Shown: in pieces, positions 16,504-22,286 of the stretch | How positions within the stretch are numbered: position 1 is the stretch's first letter | Layout: every line of letters begins with the position of its first letter | IMG/VR virus record: IMGVR_UViG_3300009610_000020 | Span: 1 to 45,202 of that record | From: a virus | Reading direction: 5' to 3' (one strand) | Length of the DNA: 45,202 bases | Notes under the pieces: model-generated | Database searches by the model: none | Told to the model about the DNA's origin: nothing | What the model saw: the letters and a program-made list of their open reading frames with translations, nothing else | Position numbers and translations under genes: made by a program

Positions 16504-16675
16504 GTTCATCAAGGTTGTTTCTGACGACCTTGAGAGCGTTGAGGCAGCAGAGAAGAAACTCAAGCTGTTGCGTGCTATCCTCATTCGTGAGGGCAAGGAT
16601 GAGATCTTCGAACTGAAGATCCAGCCCAACGACTTCAAGCGAGGCAAGCACTTGATCGCGCTGTACAAGCGCTAG
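16496..16675 (+). CDS. Small helical early protein, unknown function
   Basis: About 59 residues if it starts at the GTG at 16496, which has GGGGGA upstream. An ATG at 16484 without a ribosome site is the alternative. VDEFIKVVSDDLESVEAAEKK and then KLKLLRAILIREGKDEIF form a likely coiled coil or helical hairpin, followed by a basic end (FKRGKHLIALYKR). The stop TAG is the first codon of the second 58-base repeat. Confidence 0.6.
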   Translation: MDEFIKVVSDDLESVEAAEKKLKLLRAILIREGKDEIFELKIQPNDFKRGKHLIALYKR

Positions 16676-16730
16676 GTGAACAGCATGGTTCACACAATGT
16701 GTGAGCTGTGTGGTCTACCTAGACCAATCA
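16673..16730 (+). repeat. 58-base leader repeat, copy 2, joined to a gene fragment
   Basis: Exact copy of 15411-15468, with the same hairpins. In copy 1 the repeat leads to GGGAGAGAG and a start codon. Here it ends abruptly at 16730 and runs straight into the middle of a paralogous gene, so ribosome site and start are missing. That junction shows where a deletion took place. Confidence 0.85.
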
Positions 16731-17015
16731 GGTTTCTGCTGCCTCGGCGTGCTGTCGCACATGGCCATGCAGGAAGGTGTGTGCGAGCGTCGTGTGCTGG
16801 CTAACGACTGGGAAGCATCGTACGGCAACGAGGGTGAGGAAAGCCGCACTGGCCTCATTCCGCTGAGTGTCCAGACGTGGTCTGGACTCAAGAGCGACGA
16901 GGGTGTATTCATGCACCCTGACGGGGATCCCGGGAGCCTGGCCAGCCTGAACGACTACGGCAGCTCGTTCGAGTACATCGCTGACATGATCGAGGAATTC
17001 TGGGAGAGTCTGTAA
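16731..17015 (+). pseudogene. 5'-truncated copy of the FCCLGVL early gene, paralogue 2 of 3
   Basis: Starts in mid-gene at GFCCLGVLSHMAMQEGV and continues to the normal end (FEYIADMIEEFWESL). Compared with 15483-15908 and 17582-18004 it lacks about the first 40-50 codons and the ribosome site. The frame is open upstream into the repeat to a GTG at 16701 (MSCVVYLDQSGFCC), but no ribosome site precedes it. The rest has no stop codon or frameshift, so the deletion is recent or the fragment is still made. Confidence 0.75.
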
Positions 17016-17030
17016 AACCCAATGCATGAG

Positions 17031-17080
17031 TATGGTGCAGGGCCTTGAGCCCTGCGCTGTATCCTTACATTGGTAAGGAT
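17031..17080 (+). promoter_or_regulatory. Intergenic tandem-hairpin element A
   Basis: Follows an ATGCATGAGTATGGT motif. Stem 1 is GCAGGGC-CTTGA-GCCCTGC (17037-17055). Stem 2 is ATCCTTAC-ATTG-GTAAGGAT (17061-17080). The same layout recurs after the next genes (18026, 18658, 19407) with changed but still paired stems. No T-run follows stem 1, so it is not a classical terminator. It could be an RNase cleavage site or a protein-binding RNA element between cistrons. Confidence 0.75.
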
Positions 17081-17084
17081 AACT

Positions 17085-17158
17085 AAGGGAGAGAGCTGTG
17101 GAGTTTGCTCCGCAAACCCACGGCCATTCCTTTCATTGAAAGGAATTGGAATGACTGA
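17085..17158 (+). promoter_or_regulatory. Leader cassette with upstream ORF and hidden ribosome site, copy 1
   Basis: About 74 bases identical to 18711-18784. It holds GGGAGAGAG, a GTG start of a 13-codon ORF, and a hairpin GTTTGC-TCC-GCAAAC extended by GTGG/CCAC. A second hairpin, TTCCTTTC-ATT-GAAAGGAA, has a 3' arm containing the AAAGGAA ribosome site for the ATG at 17151. The upstream ORF stops (TGA) at the loop of that hairpin, so a ribosome ending there would open it. This is a plausible translational switch. Confidence 0.7.
17098..17139 (+). CDS. Leader peptide (upstream ORF), copy 1
   Basis: GTG start, 13 residues MEFAPQTHGHSFH, then TGA. The distance from GGGAG to this GTG is the same as from GGGAG to the true ATG of the neighbouring early genes (for example 15483 and 17582), which supports real initiation here. 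An identical peptide is encoded at 18724-18765 in front of an unrelated gene. The peptide itself may matter less than the ribosome's passage through the hairpin. Confidence 0.5.
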   Translation: MEFAPQTHGHSFH

Positions 17159-17495
17159 CATCGACGTGGCAGCTCTGCGCGCTCAGATTGAGGAGGAGTT
17201 GCGTGCCAAGATCGAGCAGGAGTTCGAGGACCGTGCATCTCAGGCGATGTCCATAACGGACATCTGCACTGAGCGTAACAGCGTGGTGACGACCGTTCAG
17301 AAGATCCTTGACGCTGCTGGCGTCAAGTCCATCAACGGGAACAGTCGCTTCAAGCTGTACGACCGTGGCGAGGTCATGCGTGCCATGATTCACAAGGACC
17401 GTCACCTGCTGGCCTACTACGGTCTGCTTCAGCAGGTTCAGGAGAAGAACGGTCTGCCTGTCACCCCGGACCCCGTCAAGGAGCCCGCTAAGTAG
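17151..17495 (+). CDS. Probable DNA-binding early protein
   Basis: 114 residues from the ATG after AAAGGAATTGGA. The N-terminus is a charged helix (AALRAQIEEELRAKIEQEFE). The middle, SITDICTERNSVVTTVQKIL followed by INGNSRFKLYDRGEVMRAM, looks like a helix-turn-helix with a wing. A Pro-rich tail ends it. It may be an early regulator. A longer frame from 17070 would read through the leader hairpins and is rejected. Confidence 0.65.
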   Translation: MTDIDVAALRAQIEEELRAKIEQEFEDRASQAMSITDICTERNSVVTTVQKILDAAGVKSINGNSRFKLYDRGEVMRAMIHKDRHLLAYYGLLQQVQEKNGLPVTPDPVKEPAK

Positions 17496-17515
17496 AACTG
17501 AAGCGTGAGAGTGAT

Positions 17516-17565
17516 CGAGCTGCATTGGCAGCTCGGTTGCTTCCTCATTTCAGTGTGATCTGAGG
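17516..17565 (+). promoter_or_regulatory. Tandem-hairpin early leader before paralogue 3
   Basis: Stem 1 is CGAGCTGC-ATTG-GCAGCTCG (17516-17535, eight perfect pairs). Stem 2 is CCTCA with TGAGG (17543-17565). GGGAGAGAG and the ATG at 17582 follow. The stem sequences do not resemble the other elements, but order and spacing do, including the ATTG loop shared with 17061-17080. Confidence 0.6.
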
Positions 17566-17581
17566 AGACTGGGAGAGAGAA

Positions 17582-18004
17582 ATGAACAAAGACATTGCTG
17601 ACCGTTGGGTTGCCGCTCTCAGGAGCGGTAAGTATGCCCAGACGCGTGGCTGCCTGGAGGTGGTCAAGGAGGAGGATGACACCCCTGTCGGTTTCTGCTG
17701 CCTCGGCGTGCTGTCGTGCCTTGCCGTCGAAGGGGGCATTGTTGAGCGGACAATCGATGAGCGTGGAGTCGCCGCAAGCTTCCACCCCAAGAACAGCGAC
17801 CCGTACTATGGGTCGATCTCCTTCCTGCCTGGTGTCGTTCGAGACTGGGCAGGAATCAATAGCGATGACGGCAGGTTCGGCGGGGTGAATGACAGCCTCA
17901 CCAGAATGAACGATGGTGAGAAAGAGCTTGACGGTACCATCGTCAACCAGAAGTCCTTCGCTGAGATCGCCGACTTCATCGAGCAGAACTACATGAGTCT
18001 GTAA
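17582..18004 (+). CDS. Early protein with FCCLGVL motif, paralogue 3 of 3
   Basis: 140 residues, MNKDIADRWVAALRSGKYAQ, FCCLGVLSCLAVEGG near residue 38, and C-terminal KSFAEIADFIEQNY. Closely related to 15483-15908, so the family was amplified in tandem. Two Cys in the central motif are conserved in all three copies. Preceded by GGGAGAGAGAA. Function unknown. The intragenic hairpin GCCGCTC-TCAG-GAGCGG seen at 15513 is kept here. Confidence 0.75.
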   Translation: MNKDIADRWVAALRSGKYAQTRGCLEVVKEEDDTPVGFCCLGVLSCLAVEGGIVERTIDERGVAASFHPKNSDPYYGSISFLPGVVRDWAGINSDDGRFGGVNDSLTRMNDGEKELDGTIVNQKSFAEIADFIEQNYMSL

Positions 18005-18025
18005 AACCCAATGCATGAGTATGGT

Positions 18026-18068
18026 GCAGGGCTCAAGGCCCTGCGCTGTATCCTTACATTGGTAAGGA
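18026..18068 (+). promoter_or_regulatory. Intergenic tandem-hairpin element B
   Basis: Stem 1 GCAGGGC-TCAAG-GCCCTGC (18026-18044) and stem 2 TCCTTAC-ATTG-GTAAGGA (18051-18068), after the same ATGCATGAGTATGGT motif as element A. The loop of stem 1 is changed relative to element A while the stem is kept. It precedes AAGGGAGAGAG and the ATG at 18088. Confidence 0.75.
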
Positions 18069-18087
18069 AGAACAAAGGGAGAGAGAA

Positions 18088-18643
18088 ATGAACATAGAGC
18101 GGATCGAGAAGGCTGCTGCTTTCCTGGAGCGGAGACTATACCTCAGCCTCCAACATCCTGACTGGTGAGCCTGGCTGGGACTACAGCGCCTTCAATGGCT
18201 ACAAAAAGGAGTGGGAGAAGTATCTCATCTCCGAGAAGGACATCTGGGAGAGCAGCACTGGCCGTCAGGTTGTCATCGATCATGAGCTTGTGATGGAGGG
18301 CAAAGCCTACACTGTTTTCCATGCACTGAACACTAGCGCTGCTAGCATGTCCACCAAGGTCGCATTCCTGGGTATCTACAGCAAGCTTCCGCCGAAGCCC
18401 AAGTACATCGACGGACGGCTGTACATCAGTGAGGACGGTAAGACTGTCCTCATGTACGCTGAGAAGGCTGGGAACAGCAATCACCCCGGCTTCCACCGTC
18501 TCAACAAGGACGGTAAGGAGTACCTGGGGTTGGTTGGTCACGGCAGCGTACCCTACTATGAGGAGGAGTACGGCAAGCTGACCGAAATCAAGGCCAGCAC
18601 CTACGGTGCCAGTGACAAGCTGGTGCAAGCTTCATTCGTCTGA
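18088..18643 (+). CDS. Early gene read in two frames (+1 frameshift), unknown function
   Basis: The ATG after GGGAGAGAGAA opens MNIERIEKAAAFLERR but stops after 26 codons. The +1 frame is open from about 18098 without any start codon until 18290 and reads like protein (GDYTSASNILTGEPGWDYS, then KKEWEKYLISEKDIWE). The natural product would be ...AAFLE joined to GDYTSASN... with the shift near 18127-18131. Options are a programmed +1 shift, an inactivating one-base insertion, or a sequencing error. Conventional calling from 18290 would lose the first half. The downstream part is beta-rich (LYISEDGKTVLMYAE). Confidence 0.6.
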
Positions 18644-18657
18644 TGCATGAGTATGGT

Positions 18658-18703
18658 GCAGGGCTTAAGGCCCTGCGCTGTATCCTTACATCAGAGAGAT
18701 GTA
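18658..18703 (+). promoter_or_regulatory. Intergenic tandem-hairpin element C
   Basis: Stem 1 GCAGGGC-TTAAG-GCCCTGC (18658-18676). Stem 2 is here a different helix, TACATC-AGAGA-GATGTA (18687-18703), in the position of ATCCTTAC/GTAAGGAT in elements A and B. It is followed by the second leader cassette. Confidence 0.75.
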
Positions 18704-18710
18704 TGGAATC

Positions 18711-18784
18711 AAGGGAGAGAGCTGTGGAGTTTGCTCCGCAAACCCACGGCCATTCCTTTCATTGAAAGGAATTGGAATGACTGA
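18711..18784 (+). promoter_or_regulatory. Leader cassette with upstream ORF and hidden ribosome site, copy 2
   Basis: Identical to 17085-17158 over about 74 bases, ending inside the first codons of the gene (ATGACTGA). Here it precedes a gene unrelated to the one behind copy 1, so the cassette is exchanged as a unit and is under constraint or recent copying. Upstream ORF 18724-18765, switch hairpin about 18752-18770, gene start 18777. Confidence 0.7.
18724..18765 (+). CDS. Leader peptide (upstream ORF), copy 2
   Basis: Same 13-residue peptide MEFAPQTHGHSFH as at 17098, starting at GTG after GGGAGAGAGCT and ending at a TGA in the loop region of the hairpin that contains the AAAGGAA ribosome site. 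Confidence 0.5.
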   Translation: MEFAPQTHGHSFH

Positions 18785-19391
18785 GTTCAACCGGCCCAAT
18801 GTCCTGCGCGTGCTAGCTGACGTGCTGGAGGAGGAGGCTGGAAACGACGCTGCGAAGGTTGCCGGTTTCAACATGGCCTCCTTTGTGAAGACCCCTCAGG
18901 CTGGCTCATTCCGAGAGGATGAGACTGAGATGGTCCTGGAGTCGGGCATGAGCCCGACCCTCTGTGGTACTCAGCTGTGTGTGGCTGGGTTCGCCACGCT
19001 GGCGCGGGGCTGGAAGTTCAAGTTCACCAAGCGCACTCCATACATGTATGGCGACTACTTTCTCACCAACACCACTTACATCAACCCTCAGGGGGTTGAG
19101 CAGAATGGTGAGCCGGACTGGGAGCTTGAGGGACGCCTGCACATGGGCATCTCCTCAACCAGCGCTGCCTATCTCTTCTATGCCACATTCGACGATGGCG
19201 AGACTGCCATCGAGATGCTGGAGGAGATGGTCAGGCTGAACCGTGACCTCACCCATGAGGAGATCTCAGAAATCAACATCGCCGGTCGCAAGCGTGCCGA
19301 TCCTAGCTATGGGGAGCCGTACGACTACCCTGACGAGGATGAGGATGAGTATGAGGACAGCGATTACTGCTGCTCCTACTGCAATCCCTGA
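18777..19391 (+). CDS. Early protein with CGTQLCVAGFATL motif, paralogue 1 of 2
   Basis: 204 residues from the ATG after AAAGGAATTGGA. LRVLADVLEEE near the start, CGTQLCVAGFATLA near residue 62, DDGETAIEMLEEMV near 140, and an acidic tail rich in Asp, Glu and Tyr that ends in CCSYCNP. The order of motifs is shared with 19476-20201. The paired Cys of the central motif and the Cys-rich end could bind metal. Family and function unknown. It may be an inhibitor that mimics nucleic acid with its acidic tail, which is only a guess. Confidence 0.7.
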   Translation: MTEFNRPNVLRVLADVLEEEAGNDAAKVAGFNMASFVKTPQAGSFREDETEMVLESGMSPTLCGTQLCVAGFATLARGWKFKFTKRTPYMYGDYFLTNTTYINPQGVEQNGEPDWELEGRLHMGISSTSAAYLFYATFDDGETAIEMLEEMVRLNRDLTHEEISEINIAGRKRADPSYGEPYDYPDEDEDEYEDSDYCCSYCNP

Positions 19392-19406
19392 TGCATGAGC
19401 ATGGTT

Positions 19407-19452
19407 CAGCGCCCTTAGGCGCTGGGCTGTGTCCCTACATCAGAGAGATGTA
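19407..19452 (+). promoter_or_regulatory. Intergenic tandem-hairpin element D (compensatory changes)
   Basis: Stem 1 is CAGCGCC-CTTA-GGCGCTG (19407-19424). Compared with GCAGGGC/GCCCTGC of elements A-C both arms have changed together, which is direct covariation. Stem 2 TACATC-AGAGA-GATGTA (19436-19452) is as in element C. The same ATGCATGAGCATGGT motif precedes it. It is followed by GGGAGAGAG and ATG 19476. Confidence 0.8.
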
Positions 19453-19475
19453 CGGAAGAGATACTGGGAGAGAGA

Positions 19476-20201
19476 ATGACTGACGCTCAAGAGGGTATCG
19501 TCACCTTCAAGCCGACTCCTCAGGTTGCCCGTCTGCGTGTTCTGGCGGACATCCTTGAGGAGAAGGAGAAGGCCGAAACGCTCAAGATCAAGTCTGCCTT
19601 CTACATGGGCGACTGGATGTCTGTGCCGCTGTGGTACGGTCCTGACAATGGGAGCGATGACAAGACCGTTTTCGAGGGTGAGGAGTTCATCCTCAAGACT
19701 GCTTCTCAGGCTTCAGAGTGTGGTACTCAGCTGTGTGTGGCTGGGTTTGCCACCCTGGAGGCTGGCTACAGCGTCAAGTACGCCAAGGCTAAGCAGGAGA
19801 TGTATGGTGGGCACATTTCCCACTACATCAGTGCGACATACTTCGACCCGAAGGGTGAAGCCCTTCCCAAGGGCGTTCGGCCTTCCTGGGAGCTGATCGG
19901 TGCCGAGGTGCTTGGCCTGAACCCGTATCACGCTCACGTGCTGTTCTTCAGCACGGAGGACGATGGCGAGCAGGCCATCGAAATCCTCACCAAGCTTGCG
20001 CTTGGCGTCGAGATCACTGACGATGAGTGGCTTCAGTACAAGCGGAACCACAACATCGACAACATGTACGAGGGGTACGCGGAGGCCGACTGGAGTGGTC
20101 CGTACGCTGGTGACCGTTATGCTTGTCAGCGGGACTGGGAGGAGAACGGTGACGAGGAGGACTGGGAGGAGAGGTGCAACTGCGGTTGCATGGATGACTA
20201 G
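19476..20201 (+). CDS. Early protein with CGTQLCVAGFATL motif, paralogue 2 of 2
   Basis: 241 residues. RLRVLADILEEKEKAETLK near the start, ECGTQLCVAGFATLEAG near residue 82, EDDGEQAIEILTKLALG near 160, and an acidic, aromatic tail ending ERCNCGCMDD. Related to 18777-19391 over the whole length but well diverged. ATG follows GGGAGAGAG. The Cys-rich C-terminus recurs in both, so metal binding is possible. Confidence 0.7.
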   Translation: MTDAQEGIVTFKPTPQVARLRVLADILEEKEKAETLKIKSAFYMGDWMSVPLWYGPDNGSDDKTVFEGEEFILKTASQASECGTQLCVAGFATLEAGYSVKYAKAKQEMYGGHISHYISATYFDPKGEALPKGVRPSWELIGAEVLGLNPYHAHVLFFSTEDDGEQAIEILTKLALGVEITDDEWLQYKRNHNIDNMYEGYAEADWSGPYAGDRYACQRDWEENGDEEDWEERCNCGCMDD

Positions 20202-20213
20202 TAGGTAAAAGTT

Positions 20214-20233
20214 CCAGCGTCTTCGGACGCTGG
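20214..20233 (+). terminator. UUCG-capped hairpin, probable terminator
   Basis: CCAGCGTC-TTCG-GACGCTGG, eight perfect pairs closed by the very stable UUCG loop, 13 bases after the stop of the gene at 19476-20201. The following GCTTTAAGT is only weakly T-rich. It ends the block of repeated early cistrons and comes directly before a structured leader. Confidence 0.6.
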
Positions 20234-20241
20234 GCTTTAAG

Positions 20242-20352
20242 TCAGGCTGTCTAATGCAATCCGGCTGGTCAAGAGAAGGTTCTCTCCCGTCTCTTGACTC
20301 AGTTCGCTCAGATTGAGCGAACGTCTCCCCGGGGAGTAAAGGGACAGCCTGG
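20242..20352 (+). ncRNA. Multibranched structured leader RNA
   Basis: An outer helix of nine perfect pairs (CAGGCTGTC 20243-20251 with GACAGCCTG 20343-20351, extendable by G-U pairs) encloses three hairpins. These are GTCAAGAGA/TCTCTTGAC (20268-20298), GTTCGCTCA-GAT-TGAGCGAAC (20302-20322) and the palindrome CTCCCCGGGGAG (20325-20336). Twenty-five bases after the outer helix closes comes AAAGGAGG and the ATG at 20378. It therefore has the size and place of a riboswitch-like or protein-binding leader. I recognise no known RNA family. Confidence 0.6.
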
Positions 20353-20377
20353 CCTATGGCTCAGCGAAAGGAGGATA

Positions 20378-20842
20378 ATGGCAGTACCTGTTAAAGAGAT
20401 TAACCTGGTGGTTAAGGTACTGAACGATCCCGAGTTCGACGGTTGGACGGAGAAGGATCTAGCCACCAAAATCGTCGAGGCGATTAACCAAGAGAGAGAG
20501 AACACTAAACGATTCGTCGTTGTCGCTTCGCTGAAGTGGCCCCACGACGATGACCACCACATGTGGGCTGCTGGTCCGTTTAACACGGAACGACAAGCCG
20601 AACAGGTTGGTGAAAAGTTCTCTCATGACCCTTATACGAAACGTGGCGAGGGCAGGTGGAAAGTCGTTCCGATCCTTTCTCCGGCTGTCAATCCGGCACG
20701 TACAGCCTGGGACACCATTCGTCCTGCTGTCAGCGGTGAGCCCTGCTGTTCCCTGCATCACGGCTGGATCAAGGATGACCTTGACCGGTGGACATGGCTC
20801 CGGCCCCCAGGAGGGGCCGATCACTGGAGAGAAGGTTGGTAA
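20378..20842 (+). CDS. Early protein behind structured leader, unknown function
   Basis: 154 residues from the ATG preceded by AAAGGAGG, the strongest ribosome site of the region. MAVPVKEINLVVKVLN, then a region with WPHDDDHHMWAAGPF near residue 50 that resembles a small alpha/beta fold (FVVVASLKWP, TERQAEQVGEKF). The C-terminal half is Pro- and Trp-rich. The His/Asp cluster may bind metal. The longer frame from 20294 would run through the structured leader and is rejected. Stop overlaps the next ATG (TAATG). Confidence 0.7.
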   Translation: MAVPVKEINLVVKVLNDPEFDGWTEKDLATKIVEAINQERENTKRFVVVASLKWPHDDDHHMWAAGPFNTERQAEQVGEKFSHDPYTKRGEGRWKVVPILSPAVNPARTAWDTIRPAVSGEPCCSLHHGWIKDDLDRWTWLRPPGGADHWREGW

Positions 20843-21024
20843 TGTCCATCACTGGACTCTGGCAGAAGATGAAGTGTGGTACCTGCCTCCATACGAGGCA
20901 AGACCATCTCACCAAGCACATCAGGAACATTCCCCATCAGGGTGGCTGTCGTCAGCTCACCTGCCGCTGCACCAAGTACCAGGAAGTTGAGAGCATTGGG
21001 AATCAAGATCACACTGAAGAGTGA
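20842..21024 (+). CDS. Small zinc-binding protein
   Basis: 60 residues MSITGLWQKMKCGTCLHTRQ, then CRQLTCRC near residue 36. CGTC plus CxC and several His (HTRQDH, KHIRN) suggest one zinc site. Starts at the ATG overlapping the previous stop. Related in style to the next gene, which also has a CxxC and a CxC pair. Confidence 0.65.
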   Translation: MSITGLWQKMKCGTCLHTRQDHLTKHIRNIPHQGGCRQLTCRCTKYQEVESIGNQDHTEE

Positions 21025-21037
21025 TGCGCCGAAGTCG

Positions 21038-21148
21038 ATGCACTGCGCTAACTGTGGCCATGCCGACTATGAGCACAAGCGTCGCGGAGTTCTCACTCCC
21101 GGCAGGGAGTGCAACGACTGTCCTTGCCAGTTCTACCGTGAGCACTGA
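21038..21148 (+). CDS. Very small zinc-ribbon protein
   Basis: 36 residues MHCANCGHADYEHKRRGVL, then ECNDCPCQFYREH. CxxC, a His, then CxxCxC give a compact zinc ribbon of a kind common among actinophage small proteins. The ribosome site is weak (GAAG), so the start is uncertain, but the Cys pattern supports coding. Confidence 0.55.
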   Translation: MHCANCGHADYEHKRRGVLTPGRECNDCPCQFYREH

Positions 21149-21151
21149 CCA

Positions 21152-21256
21152 ATGAGCATTGTCTCTCTGTACTGCTACGTTGGTCTTGGCATGTTCATTG
21201 GCGCACTTGTGTGCGCCGTACTGGTGGTCATTGATGGAAACAGGACTGATCAATGA
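21152..21256 (+). CDS. Single-span membrane micro-protein
   Basis: 34 residues. Residues 2-27 (SIVSLYCYVGLGMFIGALV and on) form one hydrophobic span. A short polar tail DGNRTDQ follows. It starts three bases after the previous stop, and its own stop overlaps the next ATG (ATGA), so it is part of a coupled chain. It may be a membrane-acting early protein, for instance for superinfection control. That is inference from topology only. Confidence 0.5.
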   Translation: MSIVSLYCYVGLGMFIGALVCAVLVVIDGNRTDQ

Positions 21257-21618
21257 AGGTAGATGAGCTTCAGATAGGCAAGACCTACCATCCCACTGGC
21301 ATGGCGTTCGGCCCGAATGAACGTCGCACTGTTGTGTTCAAGGGCAGCAGCCTTACTGTTGCCACCAATGAGCATGGTAATGAGATGGTCATCCGTCACA
21401 ACACTCCAAACGATTCGGTTGACTATATCGAGGTGAAGAAGTTCTTCCAGGTCGCTGGAGAGTACATGTACGGGGACAGCAGCTTCAGGTACAAGATCAT
21501 CGAAGTCAATAATGACAGGCGACTCGCTGCCGCTTCTGTCCATGATATTGATGGACGCATCACCCGCTACTGCGGATTCTCCTCCACCCAGTTCGACGCT
21601 ATGTCCAAGGTCAACTGA
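21253..21618 (+). CDS. Early protein of unknown function, 121 residues
   Basis: MKVDELQIGKTYHPTGMAFG followed by alternating strands (RTVVFKGSSLTVATNE, DSVDYIEVKKFFQVAG, RYKIIEVNNDRRLAAA) suggests a small all-beta protein. No catalytic residues recognised. Overlaps the gene before (ATGA) and the gene after (TGATG). Confidence 0.7.
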   Translation: MKVDELQIGKTYHPTGMAFGPNERRTVVFKGSSLTVATNEHGNEMVIRHNTPNDSVDYIEVKKFFQVAGEYMYGDSSFRYKIIEVNNDRRLAAASVHDIDGRITRYCGFSSTQFDAMSKVN

Positions 21619-21833
21619 TGGTCGAACCCCGAGTGAAGCTCAGGTTCGCGATCGACCATGGAAACTGGGCTGCTAACCTGCTGGACAAGTGTGACTACGA
21701 GATTGTCTACCTTGACCCAAACCTGTACTCGTACGATCAGCGATGGGTTGTACGCGTCTTTCGTAAAGGTAATGAGTGGCTGGAGCTTTGGTGTGATGAA
21801 GACTTCAGCAACAAGACCCTGATCGAGCTTTGA
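21618..21833 (+). CDS. Small early protein, unknown function
   Basis: 71 residues MVEPRVKLRFAIDHGNWAAN, then YEIVYLDPNLYSYDQRW and WLELWCDEDF. Acidic and aromatic, with a mixed alpha/beta pattern. It is the last gene of the first plus-strand block and ends eight bases before a strong bidirectional terminator. Confidence 0.65.
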   Translation: MVEPRVKLRFAIDHGNWAANLLDKCDYEIVYLDPNLYSYDQRWVVRVFRKGNEWLELWCDEDFSNKTLIEL

Positions 21834-21840
21834 TAGTGGA

Positions 21841-21860
21841 GCAGGGGCTAAGGCCCCTGC
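21841..21860. terminator. Bidirectional terminator between converging genes
   Basis: GCAGGGGC-TAAG-GCCCCTGC, eight perfect pairs, between the plus gene ending at 21833 and the minus gene ending at 21885. No long T-run on either side, but the position between convergent genes supports termination. Confidence 0.65.
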
Positions 21861-21884
21861 CTCGCTACCTCACTTCAATGAGGA

Positions 21885-22283
21885 CTATGCCCATTCAAAT
21901 CCCTTGCCATACACCCAGTAGATGTCAGCATCTAGCTGATCCCCCTGGCTGTCAGCCATGGTGAACACCTTCACCTTCCGGGTGCTGTCGTAGGCGGAAT
22001 AGGTTGACAGGGGATTCGTCACAAGGTGAACCCTGTTGTCCTTCATCTTGTATGTCAGCTCAAGCAGGACGCGACGGACACGATCATCAAAGTCAGCCTT
22101 GGCCTTGACGGCAAGAGCCTTCTTGTCCCTCTCTCCCTGCTTGCGTCGCTCCTCGATAGTGGCAGCCAACTGGTCTGCCTGATCCTGACGCTTGCGACGT
22201 GCAGCACGGACACGCTGACGGATAGCGTGAGCCTCCGCAAGCTGCTTGGTTTCCTCTTCAGTAAAGTAGACCTGTTCGGTCAT
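21885..22283 (-). CDS. Coiled-coil protein beside sigma-like factor, unknown function
   Basis: 132 residues. Residues 1-70 form a highly charged helix (EEETKQLAEAHAIRQRVRA, then RRKRQDQADQLAATIEERR). The second half is beta-like (RVHLVTNPLSTYSAYD, KVFTMADSQGD, IYWVYGKGFEWA). GAAGGA lies seven bases before ATG. The stop of the sigma-like gene is three bases upstream, so they are co-transcribed. Confidence 0.7.
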   Translation of the reverse strand: MTEQVYFTEEETKQLAEAHAIRQRVRAARRKRQDQADQLAATIEERRKQGERDKKALAVKAKADFDDRVRRVLLELTYKMKDNRVHLVTNPLSTYSAYDSTRKVKVFTMADSQGDQLDADIYWVYGKGFEWA

Positions 22284-22286
22284 CTG

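Noticed and set aside
16701-17015. The truncated paralogue as an intact gene from GTG 16701
   Set aside because: The start lies in the leader repeat without a ribosome site, and the N-terminal part of the family is missing.
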